Positions 36,940 to 46,465 of a stretch of DNA of 64,000 bases are shown piece after piece. The stretch's first letter is position 1, and the number at the start of each line of letters is the position of its first letter. The stretch spans positions 27,492,301 to 27,556,300 of the forward strand of contig CM065695.1 in the NCBI GenBank assembly GCA_017654935.2. The letters are read 5' to 3'. This DNA is from Phymorhynchus buccinoides (Eukaryota; Mollusca; Gastropoda; Neogastropoda; Raphitomidae). The translations under genes were made by a program, and so were the position numbers. The notes beneath the pieces are model-generated. The model searched no databases. It had not been told where the DNA came from and worked only from the letters and a program-made list of their open reading frames with translations.

Positions 36940-39900
36940 ATTGGTCTGTGTGTGTGTGTGTGTGCTGTGTGTGTAGGTGTGTGTGTTGCCTTTATATTTT
37001 GGGATTATTTTGCGAATTAAAAATGTTAGGTGTGTGTGTGGACTTTCGCACATTTTTCACACATCACAGCGTTAATTTTGCAAATGTACTACAAAATTTG
37101 TGGAAATTGCAAATCTCCTGGTTTCTGTAAATTACTGGAACATATATAGGTTTATCCGATATTCAAAAGCATTAATAAAGTCATAATTACTTTTGGTGAT
37201 TAAAAAGAGAAGTGGGGACAAGGCGGCACAGCTTTCAATCATGATAAAGTGTGCTGACGGTCACGTGTGTGTGTTTCATATTTTGGGATTATCTTGCCCG
37301 ACTAAAAATGTCGGTGTGTCTGTGCGTTAATATTTTGTGGTCAGTTAGAGGCGTGTTATTCGTATTAGAGAAAAACTATGACGGAAAACTTCAGTTGAAT
37401 ATGATACAACCTGGCTTCAGGAATTTTAAGAGGATGATAACAGACAAACACATAACCGGCCCTTGTTGTTAGTTATTGGCCAATTCATAAGTCTCTCTCT
37501 CTTCTGCTAGCTCTCCTCTCCTCGTGTTTCTTCTATGCGTTTCGCTCCTCTTTCTACTATCTCTCTCTTCTCCTCTCTCTCTATCCTCTCTCTCTCTCAC
37601 ACACCATCAACACACAACATTTTATTTTTCTTCTCTCTGAATTCCAAACACACACACACGCAGCACCTCTCTCTCTTCTCTCTCTCTTCTCTCTCTTCGT
37701 CTCTTCTTCTGCTTCTCTCTCTCTTCTCTCTCTCGCTCTGCTCTCTCTTCTCTCTCTCGCTCTCTCTCTCGGGTTAGGTTAGGGTCAGAGAGAGAGAGAG
37801 TTTATTTTATCAGAGTGCCATAAAAATAAACAAATAGCTACATTCTTTTTTTTTCTTTCTTTTAAATTGCATCCAAATCCCTCGGAGGAAAAAATCGGGT
37901 GTTTAAAAAGGAGGAAAAAGCTAAAAGCTAAAGCACAGATAAAGCAACGAAAAAGAATACAAATCAAAACCAATATGGTAAGATCGAGAGAAAGAGATCG
38001 AGGGAAAAGACAGAGAGCATGCAGATAGCTGCATAATTCGCCTTGGCGTGTGCACCTTCTCAGGACTAAGTGTGGAAGGGGACTGCAGTGGAGACCGCAC
38101 GGCCTTCTGCGTAAGAGGCACATACTGTGACAGGCTGGGCAAATGCCGTGTGAGTATGAAGCATCTCCCGTGATTGGCTGGGTCAATGCTGCGAGTATGA
38201 AACATCTCCCGTGATTGGCTGGATGAATGCCGTGAGTATGAAGCATCTCCCGTGATTGGCTGGGTCAATGCTGCGAGTATGAAACATCTCCTGTGATTGG
38301 CTGGATGAATGCCGTGAGTATGAAGCATCTATGATTCATTGGCTGGGTGAATGCCGTGAGTATGAAGCATTTCCTGTGATTGGCTTGGCAAATGCTGTGA
38401 GTATGAAACATCTGTGATTGGCTGGGTCAATGCCCTGAGTATGAAACCTCTCCTGTAATTGGCTGGGTCAATGCTATCCGTATGAAGCAGTGTCTATCCT
38501 GTAATTGGCTGGGTCAGTGCTATCCGTATGAAACATCTCCCATGATTGGCTGGGTCAATGCCGTGATTATGAAACCTCTCCTGTAATTGGCTGGGTCAAT
38601 GCTATCCGTATGAAACATCTCCCTTGATTGGCTGGGTCAATGCCGTGAGTATGAAGCATCTCCCGTAATTGGCTGGGTCAATGCCGTGAGTATGAAGCAT
38701 CTCCCGTAATTGGCTGGGTCAATGCCGTGAGTATGAAGCATCTCCCGTGATTGGCTGGGTCAATGCTATCCGTATGAAACATCTCCCGTGATTGGCTGGG
38801 CGAATGCCGTGAGTATGAAGCATCTCCCGTAATTGGCTGGGTCAATGCTCGTCCGTATGAAACATCTCCCGTAATTGGCTGGGTCAATGCTATCCATATG
38901 AAACATATGTAATTGGCTGGGTGAATGCTGTGGGTATAAAGCATCTCCTGTAATTGGCTGGGTGAATGCTGTGAGTATAAAACATCTCCTGTAATTGGCT
39001 AGGTGAATGCTGTGGGTATAAAACATATCCTGTAATTGGCTGGGTGAATGCTGTGGGTATAAAACATCCTGTAATTGGCTAGGTGAATGCTGTGGGTATA
39101 AAGCATCTCCTGTAATTGGCTGGGTGAATGATGTGGGTATAAAACATCTCCTGTAATTGGCTAGGTGAATGCTGTGGGTATAAAACATCTCCTGTAATTG
39201 GCTAGGTGAATGCTGTGGGTATAAAACATCTCCTGTAATTGGCTAGGTGAATGCTGTGGGTATAAAACATATCCTGTAATTGGCTAGGTGAATGCTGTGG
39301 GTATAAAACATCCTCTAGGTGAATGCTGTGGGTATAAAACATCTGTAATTGGCTAGGTGAATGCTGTAGGTATAAAACATCTCCTGTAATTGGCTAGGTG
39401 AATGCTGTGGGTATAAAACATCTCCTGTAATTGGCTAGGTGAATGATGTGGGTATAAAACATCTGTAATTGGCTGGGTGAATGCTGTGGGTATAAAACAT
39501 CTCCTGTAATTGGCTAGGTGAATGCTGTGGGTATAAAACATCCTGTAATTGGCTAGGTGAATGCTGTGGGTATAAAACATCTCCTGTAATTAATTTTAGT
39601 CACTGGATCATTGTTGAGCTGTATATATTATGAAGAACACTGATTGCCCTAGGCGGCTACAGGCCTTTAAATAAAGTCTCACCCAGGGGGTACCCGGCAT
39701 ACATAAAAGCTGCTAGCGAGCACTCGTCCTTTTTACTTCTTGTCACTCAGCATTGATGCCACCAGGATCAGACCTGGTATTGTTGCAGTGCCTCCAGGAT
39801 CAAGCTCAGATCATTGATGAATGATGGTTGGTTGATAGGGGAAGACGGGGTAAAAAAGCGCATGGGCGGGTAAGAAGCCCACCCCAATTATCTCATGAAA

Positions 39901-40494
39901 ATGAAGCAAATTTCAGTCTCATTTTGCCCATGAGACGAGCGTTAATGTCTAGCTTTCGTCTCATGGGCAAATTTGACTGACATTTTCTTTATTTTCATGA
40001 GATAATTGGGGTGGGCTTCTTACCCGCCCATGCGCTTTTTAACCCCGTCTTCCCCTAGTTCTTCCCATACCTGCGGTTTCGCAGCCGAGTGGATGTAAAA
40101 GCTAGCTTTCATTCACGCCCTCATTTACCTCGTTGCTCATCCTCAGCAACACTAGGTTAAACACTTTAGCCCTTCCCCCCTGTCATTCGAGGTTAGCAGT
40201 GGGCTACGCTGCGCGTTTCTGACTAGCGAGACCCGATTCTTGGGGTCGGCGGGGGTTGTGCCATCCAGGTCTGGCGCTCTGACCAGAGCCAGACCCCTTT
40301 TTTTGCTTTTTAGAAGAAGAAAAAAGAGTAGGGGAAGACGGGGTAAAAAGCCCAGTCAAATTTGCCCATGAGGCCAATGCTAAACATTAACGCTCGTCTC
40401 ATGGGCAAAATGTGACTGAAATTTTCTTTATTTCATGAGATAATTGGCATGGGCTTCTTACCCGCCCATGGGCTTTTTACCCCGTCTTACCCTA

Positions 40495-40546
<52 letters not shown>

Positions 40547-40782
40547 GCAACTTGGTTGGTTTATTCGGAGAGGCCATTGGCCCATTTGAATGGAAATTTA
40601 CATGAAACATCAAGCTAAGCAATTCAACTGTATTCTCAAATATAGTGCACAGACTTGCATTTACGTAGTCAGCACTTCTCTTAACATAAATGCTTTACTT
40701 AAAAACACACAAGTTTTTAATGTCATCATATTTGTTTGAACTCATGGGGACAGCCATTTTCAATCTAAACATATGAGAGAGA

Positions 40783-40842
<60 letters not shown>

Positions 40843-42209
40843 TGCATGTCACTTTTTCGACTGTGGTTCTTCCAGGCATCACTTGAATGTTTAGATTACC
40901 GTATAAGCGCACGCGTGTATGTGTGTGTGCATGTGCGTGTGTGCGCGCGCGCGCGCGCGTGTGTGTGTGCAGACTATGGCGTGGGAGACCCGTGCGACTC
41001 GGCAGACATCTGTGTGGCTGGTGCCCGGTGCATCAATTATTTGTGCACCTGCTTTGAAAGCGTTTCCATCGAAAATGGCGCTGTCTGTGGTATGAGAATT
41101 TTTTTAAATAATAACTAGAGGGCTTATGCTTGCCTTTGACAGCACACATGACAGGATTCTAAACAATCATTTGCGGGGAGAGCCGAGAAATGTAGGGGGG
41201 GGGGGGCACATCTTGACCTTTACCCAAGCACACCTAACTTTCATTCAAGTTCAGTTGCTAGCAAGAGCTTCCAGAAGGTGGGGATACTATTTGTGCTGAA
41301 AGACACACACACACACACACACACACACGCGCACACACACGCACACACGCACACACGCACACACGCACGCACACACGCACACACGCACACACACGCACAC
41401 GCACGCACACACACAAATGTGAGGATAGAAACGGTGGGAAAGAGGGCAGTTCTTAATGTTTTGGAAGTCGCTTGTATCGACCCTAACTTAGTAACTATGT
41501 CCAACTTCTTGCAAAGCGTGATTTGTTGTCCATTTTTCCGTCCGTCCGGCGTGCCTCCGTCCATCCGGCTATTCGTCCGTTTTTCTCCAAAACCATTCAG
41601 TGTATCATCAAATTTGGTATACTAGTTTGCCAAGATGCAAGCTATCCACTGATATATTGATGAATGGTCTATAACACAGTTGTCATGAATTTTTCTGTGC
41701 GCTCGTGTGCGCATGATCGCGCGCGCTCAAATCACGGGTCCGAACCCCAAGGCTATATATAAAAAAGCTATTCAGTTACGTGCTGTTTTGATGCGTTTTT
41801 ATGTATGTGTACACCTACACATTCCGATTTCGGAGTAGCTCGGCGATGCTGCGAGGGGACTTTGCAGCCGCACGGCGTTGCACTTGTCCCTTAGTTTTGT
41901 TTCCATTTTTAATGCATGCAAATGTGTTTCCTTAATTGCTTGTATTGTGCTTGTACGAAACCACACTGTCATTTCACCTAAGCGTGATAAAAAGTATTTT
42001 TGACTTTGACTTTGACTTGACACAAGACACGCACGCCGGCACACACCATACCAAGAGTGTTGAGATCGTTTCAGAGCCCAAGCCAGGGTATCCCGGTTCT
42101 CCATGTAACGAGACCATGAAATGCATTGCCGCCAACACTGTGTGCTTGAACAACATATGTGGCTGCAGGGAAGGGAAGCCTCATCGAATGTTTGTTTGCG
42201 GTAAGGGAG

Positions 42210-42249
<40 letters not shown>

Positions 42250-45200
42250 TGATTCCCTGAACACTGTGTGAATAATATCTGTGGCTGTAAGGATGTATGT
42301 GGTGTGGGTGTGTGTGCGTGTGCGTGGCTCGTGCATATGCGTGTCTAAAAATGTGTTAGAGCACATAAATGATTAGATTATCTCTGTAGTTGGGGTTTTG
42401 TTAAATACATCCTGCTCTTGGGAGGATTCATTAGCAAAACGAAGCAAAATAGATAAATCCAATAGTCAAAGTTCAGTGTGTGTGCGTGCATGCGTGTGTT
42501 TGCAAAACGAAGCAAAATAGATGAATCCAATAGACAAAGTTCAACATGTGTGTGTGTGTGTGTGTTTCAGAGGGTGATGCAGAACCCGGAGGAAACTACT
42601 TAGGTAAATTTACGTACCGGAGGCTTTCATCTGCCTGTCTTTATCATATGCGCATGCTCGCATGCGTGCGTACGTACCACTGTGTGTGTGTGTACAGGGC
42701 CGGATCCAGAGGGGTGGGTGGGTACCTGGGTTCCATAACACCCCCCCTCCCTTTCCTTTCCCGCCCAAAACAAAAATAGAGAGAGGGAGACAGAGATTGA
42801 GAAAGAAGTCATTATTACTGTTTTATTGTTCTTAGGTGCAATTTAAAGGGTTTTCTTGCACTTTATTGTCTTTAAAAAAAACTTCCTCTTCAGAGGGCGT
42901 TGCCCCTTGACCAAAATTTCCTGTGTCCATCTGTCCGGGCTATATTTCAGGAACCGCTTGACAGATTCACTTCAATTTTATTTTTTTGTGTATCATGGTA
43001 CACAGATGGTCCCATAAAAAAATTGTGACCCTGCTGACCTTGACCTTCAAAACCGAAATTGCCTTTGTCCGTCTGTCCGGGCCATATCTCAGGAACCGTT
43101 TGACAGCTTTACTTCAAATTTTGTGTGTGGGTGTATCATGGTACATGGATGGTCCCAATGAAAAACTGCTTATGGAAAAAAACAAATACTGGGTACCCTG
43201 CTGAACTTGACCTTCAAAACCAACATTTCCTTTGTCCGAGCTGTATCTCAGGAACCATTTGACAGATTCGATTCAAATTCTGTGTGCAGACGTGTCGATC
43301 AAGGACGCTGACCTATTTTTTGACTGTATCTCAGGAATAGCTGTGGCCATATTTTTGACATTGTGACTTACAATCTTCAATTAAACTTGCTGTGTAGATG
43401 CATTGGCTTATGATAATCCCAAATATTGGGTTCTGATCAAGGTCAAGGTCAAGGTCTAAGACATAAACGTTTCTTGGGCTGTATCTCCAGAACAGCTGGT
43501 CAGAATATTTGTGTGGTGGTGTATCATGGTAAGTTTACACAGATAATCACATGGGAAAATTGAGACCCTGCTGACCTTGAAGCTTGACCTTGAAAACCGA
43601 AATTTCTTCTTGTGGATATATCCTTAATATTCTTACACTTATGATGTTCAAACTTGGTATGCAGGTGCATTGGCTTGTGGTAATTCCAAACTCTGGGTGC
43701 TGGTTAAGGTCAAGGTCAAGATAATGGATGTACACTAACTAAATTTCTTCTAGTAATGGCCATATCTTTGACATTGTCGGACTTAAATTGTTCAAATTTG
43801 GTATGTAGGTTCATTGTCTTATTGTTTCCCAAGTTTGGTATCAATCAAGGTCAGAGATGTACACCTTTTTATAGTCTGTGTCTTGGGAACTGCAGTGACC
43901 ATATTATCTTTGACATCGTTGAACTTGCAATAACAAAACCTATGCATTCTTGGCTTGTGGTAACTCAAAATATTGGGTACCGTTCAAGGTCAAAGACGCA
44001 GAAATAACCTGGGCGGCATCTCCAGAACCTCTGGTCTTCACACTGTTGTTTATCTATATAAATTGTCTTGAATATCTCGTGAAGCACTGCATGTCAAGGC
44101 CAAGGTCATACACATAGAAATGTGTCAACTTGCAAAGAGGGCCAGGGATAAGATGCAGGAAGAGAGGAAGTAGGGAGACGGGGAAGCTTCGGGGACAGAC
44201 AGACACACACACACACAACATACGGTATTTATACGGCGCTGAATCTTGATATAAATCAAATCAAAGCGCACACACACGTTAGCATTCATAACGCATTCAA
44301 ACAAAAATGCAATACAAAGCGAGCACACACGTTTGACATAAATAGTATACAGCAGAAACAGACCTAAAGGCAAGAGAGAGAGAGAAGAGAAAGAGTGGAG
44401 CATCAATCACGGGGGAACAGGTGGGTTTTGAGGTTAGATTTGAAGGCTGAGAGGGTCGGTCGCTGACACACACACACACACACACACACTTGCAGATCTT
44501 TAACTCGTCTCCTTCGTTCTGTGACAGTCTACATTGGCATTATCTTTGGACTTCTCTGGGCGGCTATTCTTCTGGCTCTCGTCTACATCGCGTTTAAAAA
44601 ACAAAAACAACGTAAAGAGAAAGAAAGTAAGTTGTTGTTGTCATGATCATAATCTCTGACTAACACTTTCTATGTCGTTGTTTGTCTTTCTCTGTTTGTC
44701 AGGCTTACTCTTGTCATGATCATTATCTCTAACTAACACTTTCATATGTCGTTGTTTGTCTTTCTCTGTTTGTCAGGCTCACTCTTGTCATGATCATTAT
44801 CTCTGACTAACACTTTCTATGTCGTTGTTTGTCTTTCTGTTTGTCAGGCTCACTCTTGTCATGATCATTATCTCTGACTAACACTTTCTATGTCGTTGTT
44901 TGTCTTTCTCTGTTTGTCAGTCTCACTCTTGTCATGATCATAATCTCTGACTAACACTTTCTATGTCGTTGTTTGTCTTTCTCTGTTTGTCAGTCTCATT
45001 CTTGTCATGATCATAATCTCTGACTAACACTTTCTATGTCGTTGTTTGTCAGTCTCACTCTTGTCATGATCATAATCTCTAACTAACACTTTCTATGTCG
45101 TTGTTTGTCAGTCTCACTCTTGTCATGATCATAATCTCTGACTAACACTTTCTATGTCGTTGTTTGTCTCTCTGTTTGTCAGGCTCACTCTTGTCATGAT

Positions 45201-46465
45201 CATAATCTCTGACTAACACTTTCTATGTCGTTGTTTGTCAGGCTCACTCTTGTCATGATCATAATCTCTGACTAACACTTTCTATGTCGTTGTTTGTCTT
45301 TCTCTGTTTGTCAGTCTCACTCTTGTCATGATCATAATCTCTAACTAACACTTTCTATGTCGTTGTTTGTCTCTCTGTTTGTCAGGCTCACTCTTGTCAT
45401 GATCATTATCTCTAACTAACACTTTCTATGTCGTTGTTTGTCAGTCTCACTCTTGTCTTTTGTTATTCTTGATAAATTATTTCTTTTGTCTGTACATTCT
45501 GTGTGTCTGTCTAGCCTTGTCTCCTCGATATCGTCTGTCTTGTCTGTTAACGATTTACTTACCGGTACAAACCAAATTATATGCTTATGAACTGGTATTG
45601 ACGATTTTGTGGGGTACCTGAGGAGGGGTGTTTAGCGAATAACCTGCCTCTTACTTTTTGAGTTAATCTTTATCGATGGATCAAGCAGCTATTTGTTTTA
45701 AAGTTGGAAATCCAGATCCACATTTTCCCCCCCGACGGCACGGCTCTTTGTCGTCCTAGGTTCCGTCACAAAACCTGAAGCTTTCAATCCATCAAACGTA
45801 AACAGCACGGCAACTTTTCTGTTCGAAAGAGATGGCGCCCTATCTATCTAAACATGTGTGTGTCTCTGAGTGTATGTGTTCTTTAATTTAACATATATCC
45901 ACCTTACAGTGATATTAGACACACACACAAAAAGGTGTGTATGATTATGTTCAAATGTCCGTTTAAGGGGGTTTGTGGGTGTGCGTGTAAGAATGTACGG
46001 AAGGATTGTTAATCTATGCATGCATACAATTTACATAAACGAATGGGGTGAGGGTATGTGTATCTGAGTACCTGTATGATTTAGACCCTATGTTAGTGAA
46101 AAATCAGTGAAATACTTAAACTTAGAATTATTTCTAAACATTTAAAGGTGAAAAAACAATAAATGAACAATATTAAACTCCAAAAAAAGGAAAGTAAAAT
46201 ACTTAACAAGAACATCAAAGCAAAAGTCCAATTGGGCTCTTAATAAGTCCGCGAACAACTTATAGAATCTTTGATTCATCATGTGTGTGTGTGTATGTGT
46301 GTCCCAGTAGATGTCCCTCAAGGAGGAGGTGAACATGACCCTGCCCAAGCTAGGGCACCGGATGAAAGCGCTGCAGCCGATCCTCTCCAAGTCTCTGCAT
46401 CCAAGGACAACAGCAAAGCTGACCTGGCCACCACACCTGTAGACAGCCCACCGATAGAAATGTGA
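31571..46465 (+). CDS. Type I membrane protein with EB/EGF-like cysteine modules, 5' end not found
   Basis: Phase-1 exons each encode one small Cys-rich module: 31571-31716, about 36361-36474, 38064-38147, 40973-41089 and 42075-42200. They are followed by a linker (42571-42603), a transmembrane exon (44528-44626) and a cytoplasmic exon with stop (46308-46465). The best modules have the spacing C-x5-C-x5/6-C-x4-C-x-C-x10/12-C, the pattern of EB-type modules. The single TM segment is followed by [10 protein letters not shown], which places the modules outside the cell. From 40973 to the stop all junctions are phase 1 and in frame. The signal peptide exon is not seen and may lie in the gap or a noisy part. 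No ligand or function can be assigned. Each early exon is followed by a minisatellite. Confidence 0.75.
31717..32640. repeat. Noisy tandem repeat after the first Cys-rich exon
   Basis: A unit of about 70 bp with 'aaatttccatataaactttt', 'tctaaggcccccatcacaac' and 'ataatgaagacccc' repeats about ten times. The first unit begins at the presumed exon edge ('gtgtacatttccataattat'). Units differ mainly by one-base indels, as in uncorrected long reads. A 'gcgacgcgctcccaggtggg' SINE-like fragment interrupts it at 31965-32060. Confidence 0.75.
32710..32936. mobile_element. Palindromic TA-flanked MITE, noisy copy
   Basis: Its ends are 'ta-gggggaagacgcgg' and 'cttcttccc-ta'. The arms contain 'gggcgaggtaagaagcccac', 'ccattatc'-type sequence and 'gcccatgagacgagc', and pair with each other. 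Clean copies are at 39837-40060 and 40330-40494. Confidence 0.7.
32937..34075. repeat. Fold-back family fragment and noisy ~125-bp tandem repeats
   Basis: The 32955-33040 block matches the element at 54118-54542. From about 33470 to 34060 a unit with 'aaagtgcagcagaatccttc', 'aacgtgatgaagttggctgc' and 'gaacttccagaaggtggagg' repeats four to five times with many indels. No exon was recognised. Confidence 0.65.
34076..35400. other. Low-complexity noisy sequence
   Basis: G-rich (34090-34165), GT-rich (34455-34560) and CT-rich (34690-35020) tracts are broken by irregular bases. No coding segment was recognised. Base-level quality looks poor. Confidence 0.6.
35400..36290. repeat. Noisy ~63-bp tandem repeat
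   Basis: The unit with 'tcgcaaatacgtctttgaaa', 'acctgaagggaatgttgtag' and 'ctgaagtgagtttgacaact' repeats about 14 times with frequent single-base errors. It lies immediately upstream of a Cys-rich exon. Long minus-strand translations across it are artefacts of the repeat. Confidence 0.8.
36361..36474 (+). CDS. EB-module gene, Cys-rich exon with a frame break
   Basis: A strong acceptor ('ctcccctttcctttag') is followed, after a one-base disruption, by codons for [15 protein letters not shown] and [14 protein letters not shown] candidate donor is 'GGCGTG|gtgagg'. The C-x8-C-x11-C spacing and DHCVTGA resemble ADICVAGA of the exon at 40973. A single missing base near 36380 would restore phase 1. 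This may be a sequencing error, given the noisy surroundings. Confidence 0.45.
36475..38063. other. Intron of the EB-module gene
   Basis: A G run (36479-36497) and a GT tract (36910-36990) are followed by paired segments 'gtttcatattttgggattat' / 'gcctttatattttgggatta', then a CT-rich block (37490-37770) and a (GA) run. No exon was recognised between 36480 and 38060. Confidence 0.5.
38064..38147 (+). CDS. EB-module gene, truncated Cys-rich exon
   Basis: The acceptor 'ttctcag|GACTAAG' is in phase 1. It encodes [17 protein letters not shown] and DRLGKC. The 3' end is ambiguous: 'TGCC|gtgtga' keeps phase 1, while 'CGT|gtgagt' is a better donor but phase 0. A one-base shift at 38148 would read TGT GAG TAT GAA, restoring the expected C-x-C. 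The exon may therefore originally have continued into what is now the first minisatellite unit. Confidence 0.6.
38148..39597. repeat. 41-bp minisatellite seeded at an exon edge
   Basis: The unit 'gtgagtatgaagcatctccc' + 'gtgattggctgggtcaatgcc' repeats about 35 times, with 'gtgggtataaaacatctcct' variants in the distal half. The first unit is continuous with the Cys-rich exon ('aaatgccgtgtgagtatgaa'). Minus-strand open frames over it are repeat artefacts. Confidence 0.9.
39837..40060. mobile_element. Near-perfect palindromic MITE with TA flanks
   Basis: It runs 'ta-ggggaagacggggtaaaa ... gtcttcccc-ta', about 220 bp, with each half nearly the exact complement of the other. The key arm sequence is 'gcatgggcgggtaagaagcc' and 'ccccaattatctcatgaaaa', then 'gcccatgagacgagcgttaa'. 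It can form one long hairpin. The TA flanks suggest a Tc1/mariner-type target. Related copies are at 32710-32936 and 40330-40494. Confidence 0.85.
40061..40329. other. Intronic DNA between two palindromic MITEs
   Basis: Unique sequence including 'ctgaccagagccagacccc' and A-rich 'agaagaagaaaaaagag'. No coding signal. Confidence 0.4.
40330..40494. mobile_element. Palindromic MITE, internally deleted copy
   Basis: It has the same termini ('ta-ggggaagacggggtaaaa' and 'ttaccccgtcttaccc-ta'). The left arm has lost about 60 bp, so the hairpin is asymmetric. A (GA)n microsatellite begins directly after it (40497-40545). Confidence 0.8.
40497..40842. repeat. Two (GA)n microsatellites with 230 bp between
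   Basis: GA runs lie at 40499-40545 and 40775-40840. The intervening sequence is AT-rich and without features. Confidence 0.9.
40973..41089 (+). CDS. EB-module exon
   Basis: The acceptor follows a GT/GC tract ('gtgtgtgtgcag|ACTATG') and the donor is 'GTCTGTG|gtatga', 117 nt, phases 1 and 1. It encodes [20 protein letters not shown] then [19 protein letters not shown]. Six cysteines in C-x5-C-x5-C-x4-C-x-C-x12-C spacing. The acceptor lacks a proper pyrimidine tract because of the microsatellite. Confidence 0.8.
41305..41415. repeat. (CA)n / (CGCACA)n tract
   Basis: An alternating purine-pyrimidine run that could adopt Z-DNA. It is preceded by a fragment of the 'cttccagaaggtgggga' fold-back family. 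It lies in an intron. Confidence 0.85.
41416..42074. other. Intron of the EB-module gene
   Basis: It contains 'tccgtccgtccggcgtgcctcc'-like short repeats (41535-41580) and the motif 'tttgactttgactttgactt' (42000-42018). No additional exon was recognised. Confidence 0.45.
42075..42200 (+). CDS. EB-module exon
   Basis: The acceptor is 'gagatcgtttcag|AGCCCA' and the donor 'GTTTGCG|gtaagg', 126 nt, phases 1 and 1. It encodes [17 protein letters not shown] then [19 protein letters not shown]. Cys spacing is C-x5-C-x6-C-x4-C-x-C-x10-C. A (GA)n microsatellite follows the donor directly (42210-42247). Confidence 0.85.
42571..42603 (+). CDS. EB-module gene, 33-nt juxtamembrane exon
   Basis: The acceptor 'gtgtgtttcag|AGGGTG' and donor 'TACTTAG|gtaaat' are in phase 1 at both ends. 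It encodes [11 protein letters not shown], an acidic Gly-rich linker. It joins the last Cys module to the TM exon in frame (NYL-VYIGI). It is very small, but both splice sites and phase agree. Confidence 0.65.
   Translation, partial: RVMQNPEETT
42604..44527. repeat. Intron with diverged 'accttgac' tandem repeats
   Basis: From about 42890 to 44110 two related repeat types alternate. One has 'tccgtctgtccgggc', 'atctcaggaaccgtttgaca' and 'tgtatcatggtacacagatg'. The other has 'tgacattgt', 'aaatttggtatgtaggttca' and 'aaggtcaaggtcaag'. A 'tatacggcgctgaatcttga' repeat lies at 44225-44270. These families are common in molluscan introns. No exon was recognised. Confidence 0.65.
44528..44626 (+). CDS. 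EB-module gene, transmembrane exon
   Basis: The acceptor is 'cgttctgtgacag|TCTACA' and the donor 'AAAGAAA|gtaagt', 99 nt, phases 1 and 1. It encodes [20 protein letters not shown] followed by [13 protein letters not shown]. That is about 20 hydrophobic residues plus a strongly basic stop-transfer run, giving an N-out, C-in topology. Confidence 0.85.
44627..45456. repeat. ~73-bp minisatellite starting at the transmembrane exon donor
   Basis: The unit 'gtcatgatcataatctctga' + 'ctaacactttctatgtcgtt' + 'gtttgtctttctctgtttgt' + 'caggctcactctt' is repeated about 12 times, some units lacking the second T-rich part. It starts within 12 bases of the gtaagt donor. Most units contain 'tttctctgtttgtcag', a good-looking 3' splice site. 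Confidence 0.85.
45457..46307. other. Last intron of the EB-module gene, distal part
   Basis: Unique AT-rich sequence with a GT run before the final acceptor. The acceptor region reads 'gtatgtgtgtcccagtag', a NAGNAG tandem site. Confidence 0.5.
46308..46465 (+). CDS. EB-module gene, cytoplasmic exon and stop
   Basis: The acceptor is 'gtgtcccag|TAGATG' (46308) or three bases later after 'tag' (46311); both keep the frame and differ by one residue. It encodes [19 protein letters not shown], then [16 protein letters not shown] and ends [11 protein letters not shown] with TGA at 46463-46465. The tail is short, acidic and Pro/Ala-rich, without a kinase or other domain. Its last 17 codons plus stop are the founder copy of the following minisatellite. 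Confidence 0.8.

Noticed and set aside
38678..39580. Minus-strand frames with repeated '[13 protein letters not shown]'-like peptides
   Set aside because: They arise from the 41-bp minisatellite. Units vary freely at codon positions and there are no start or splice signals.
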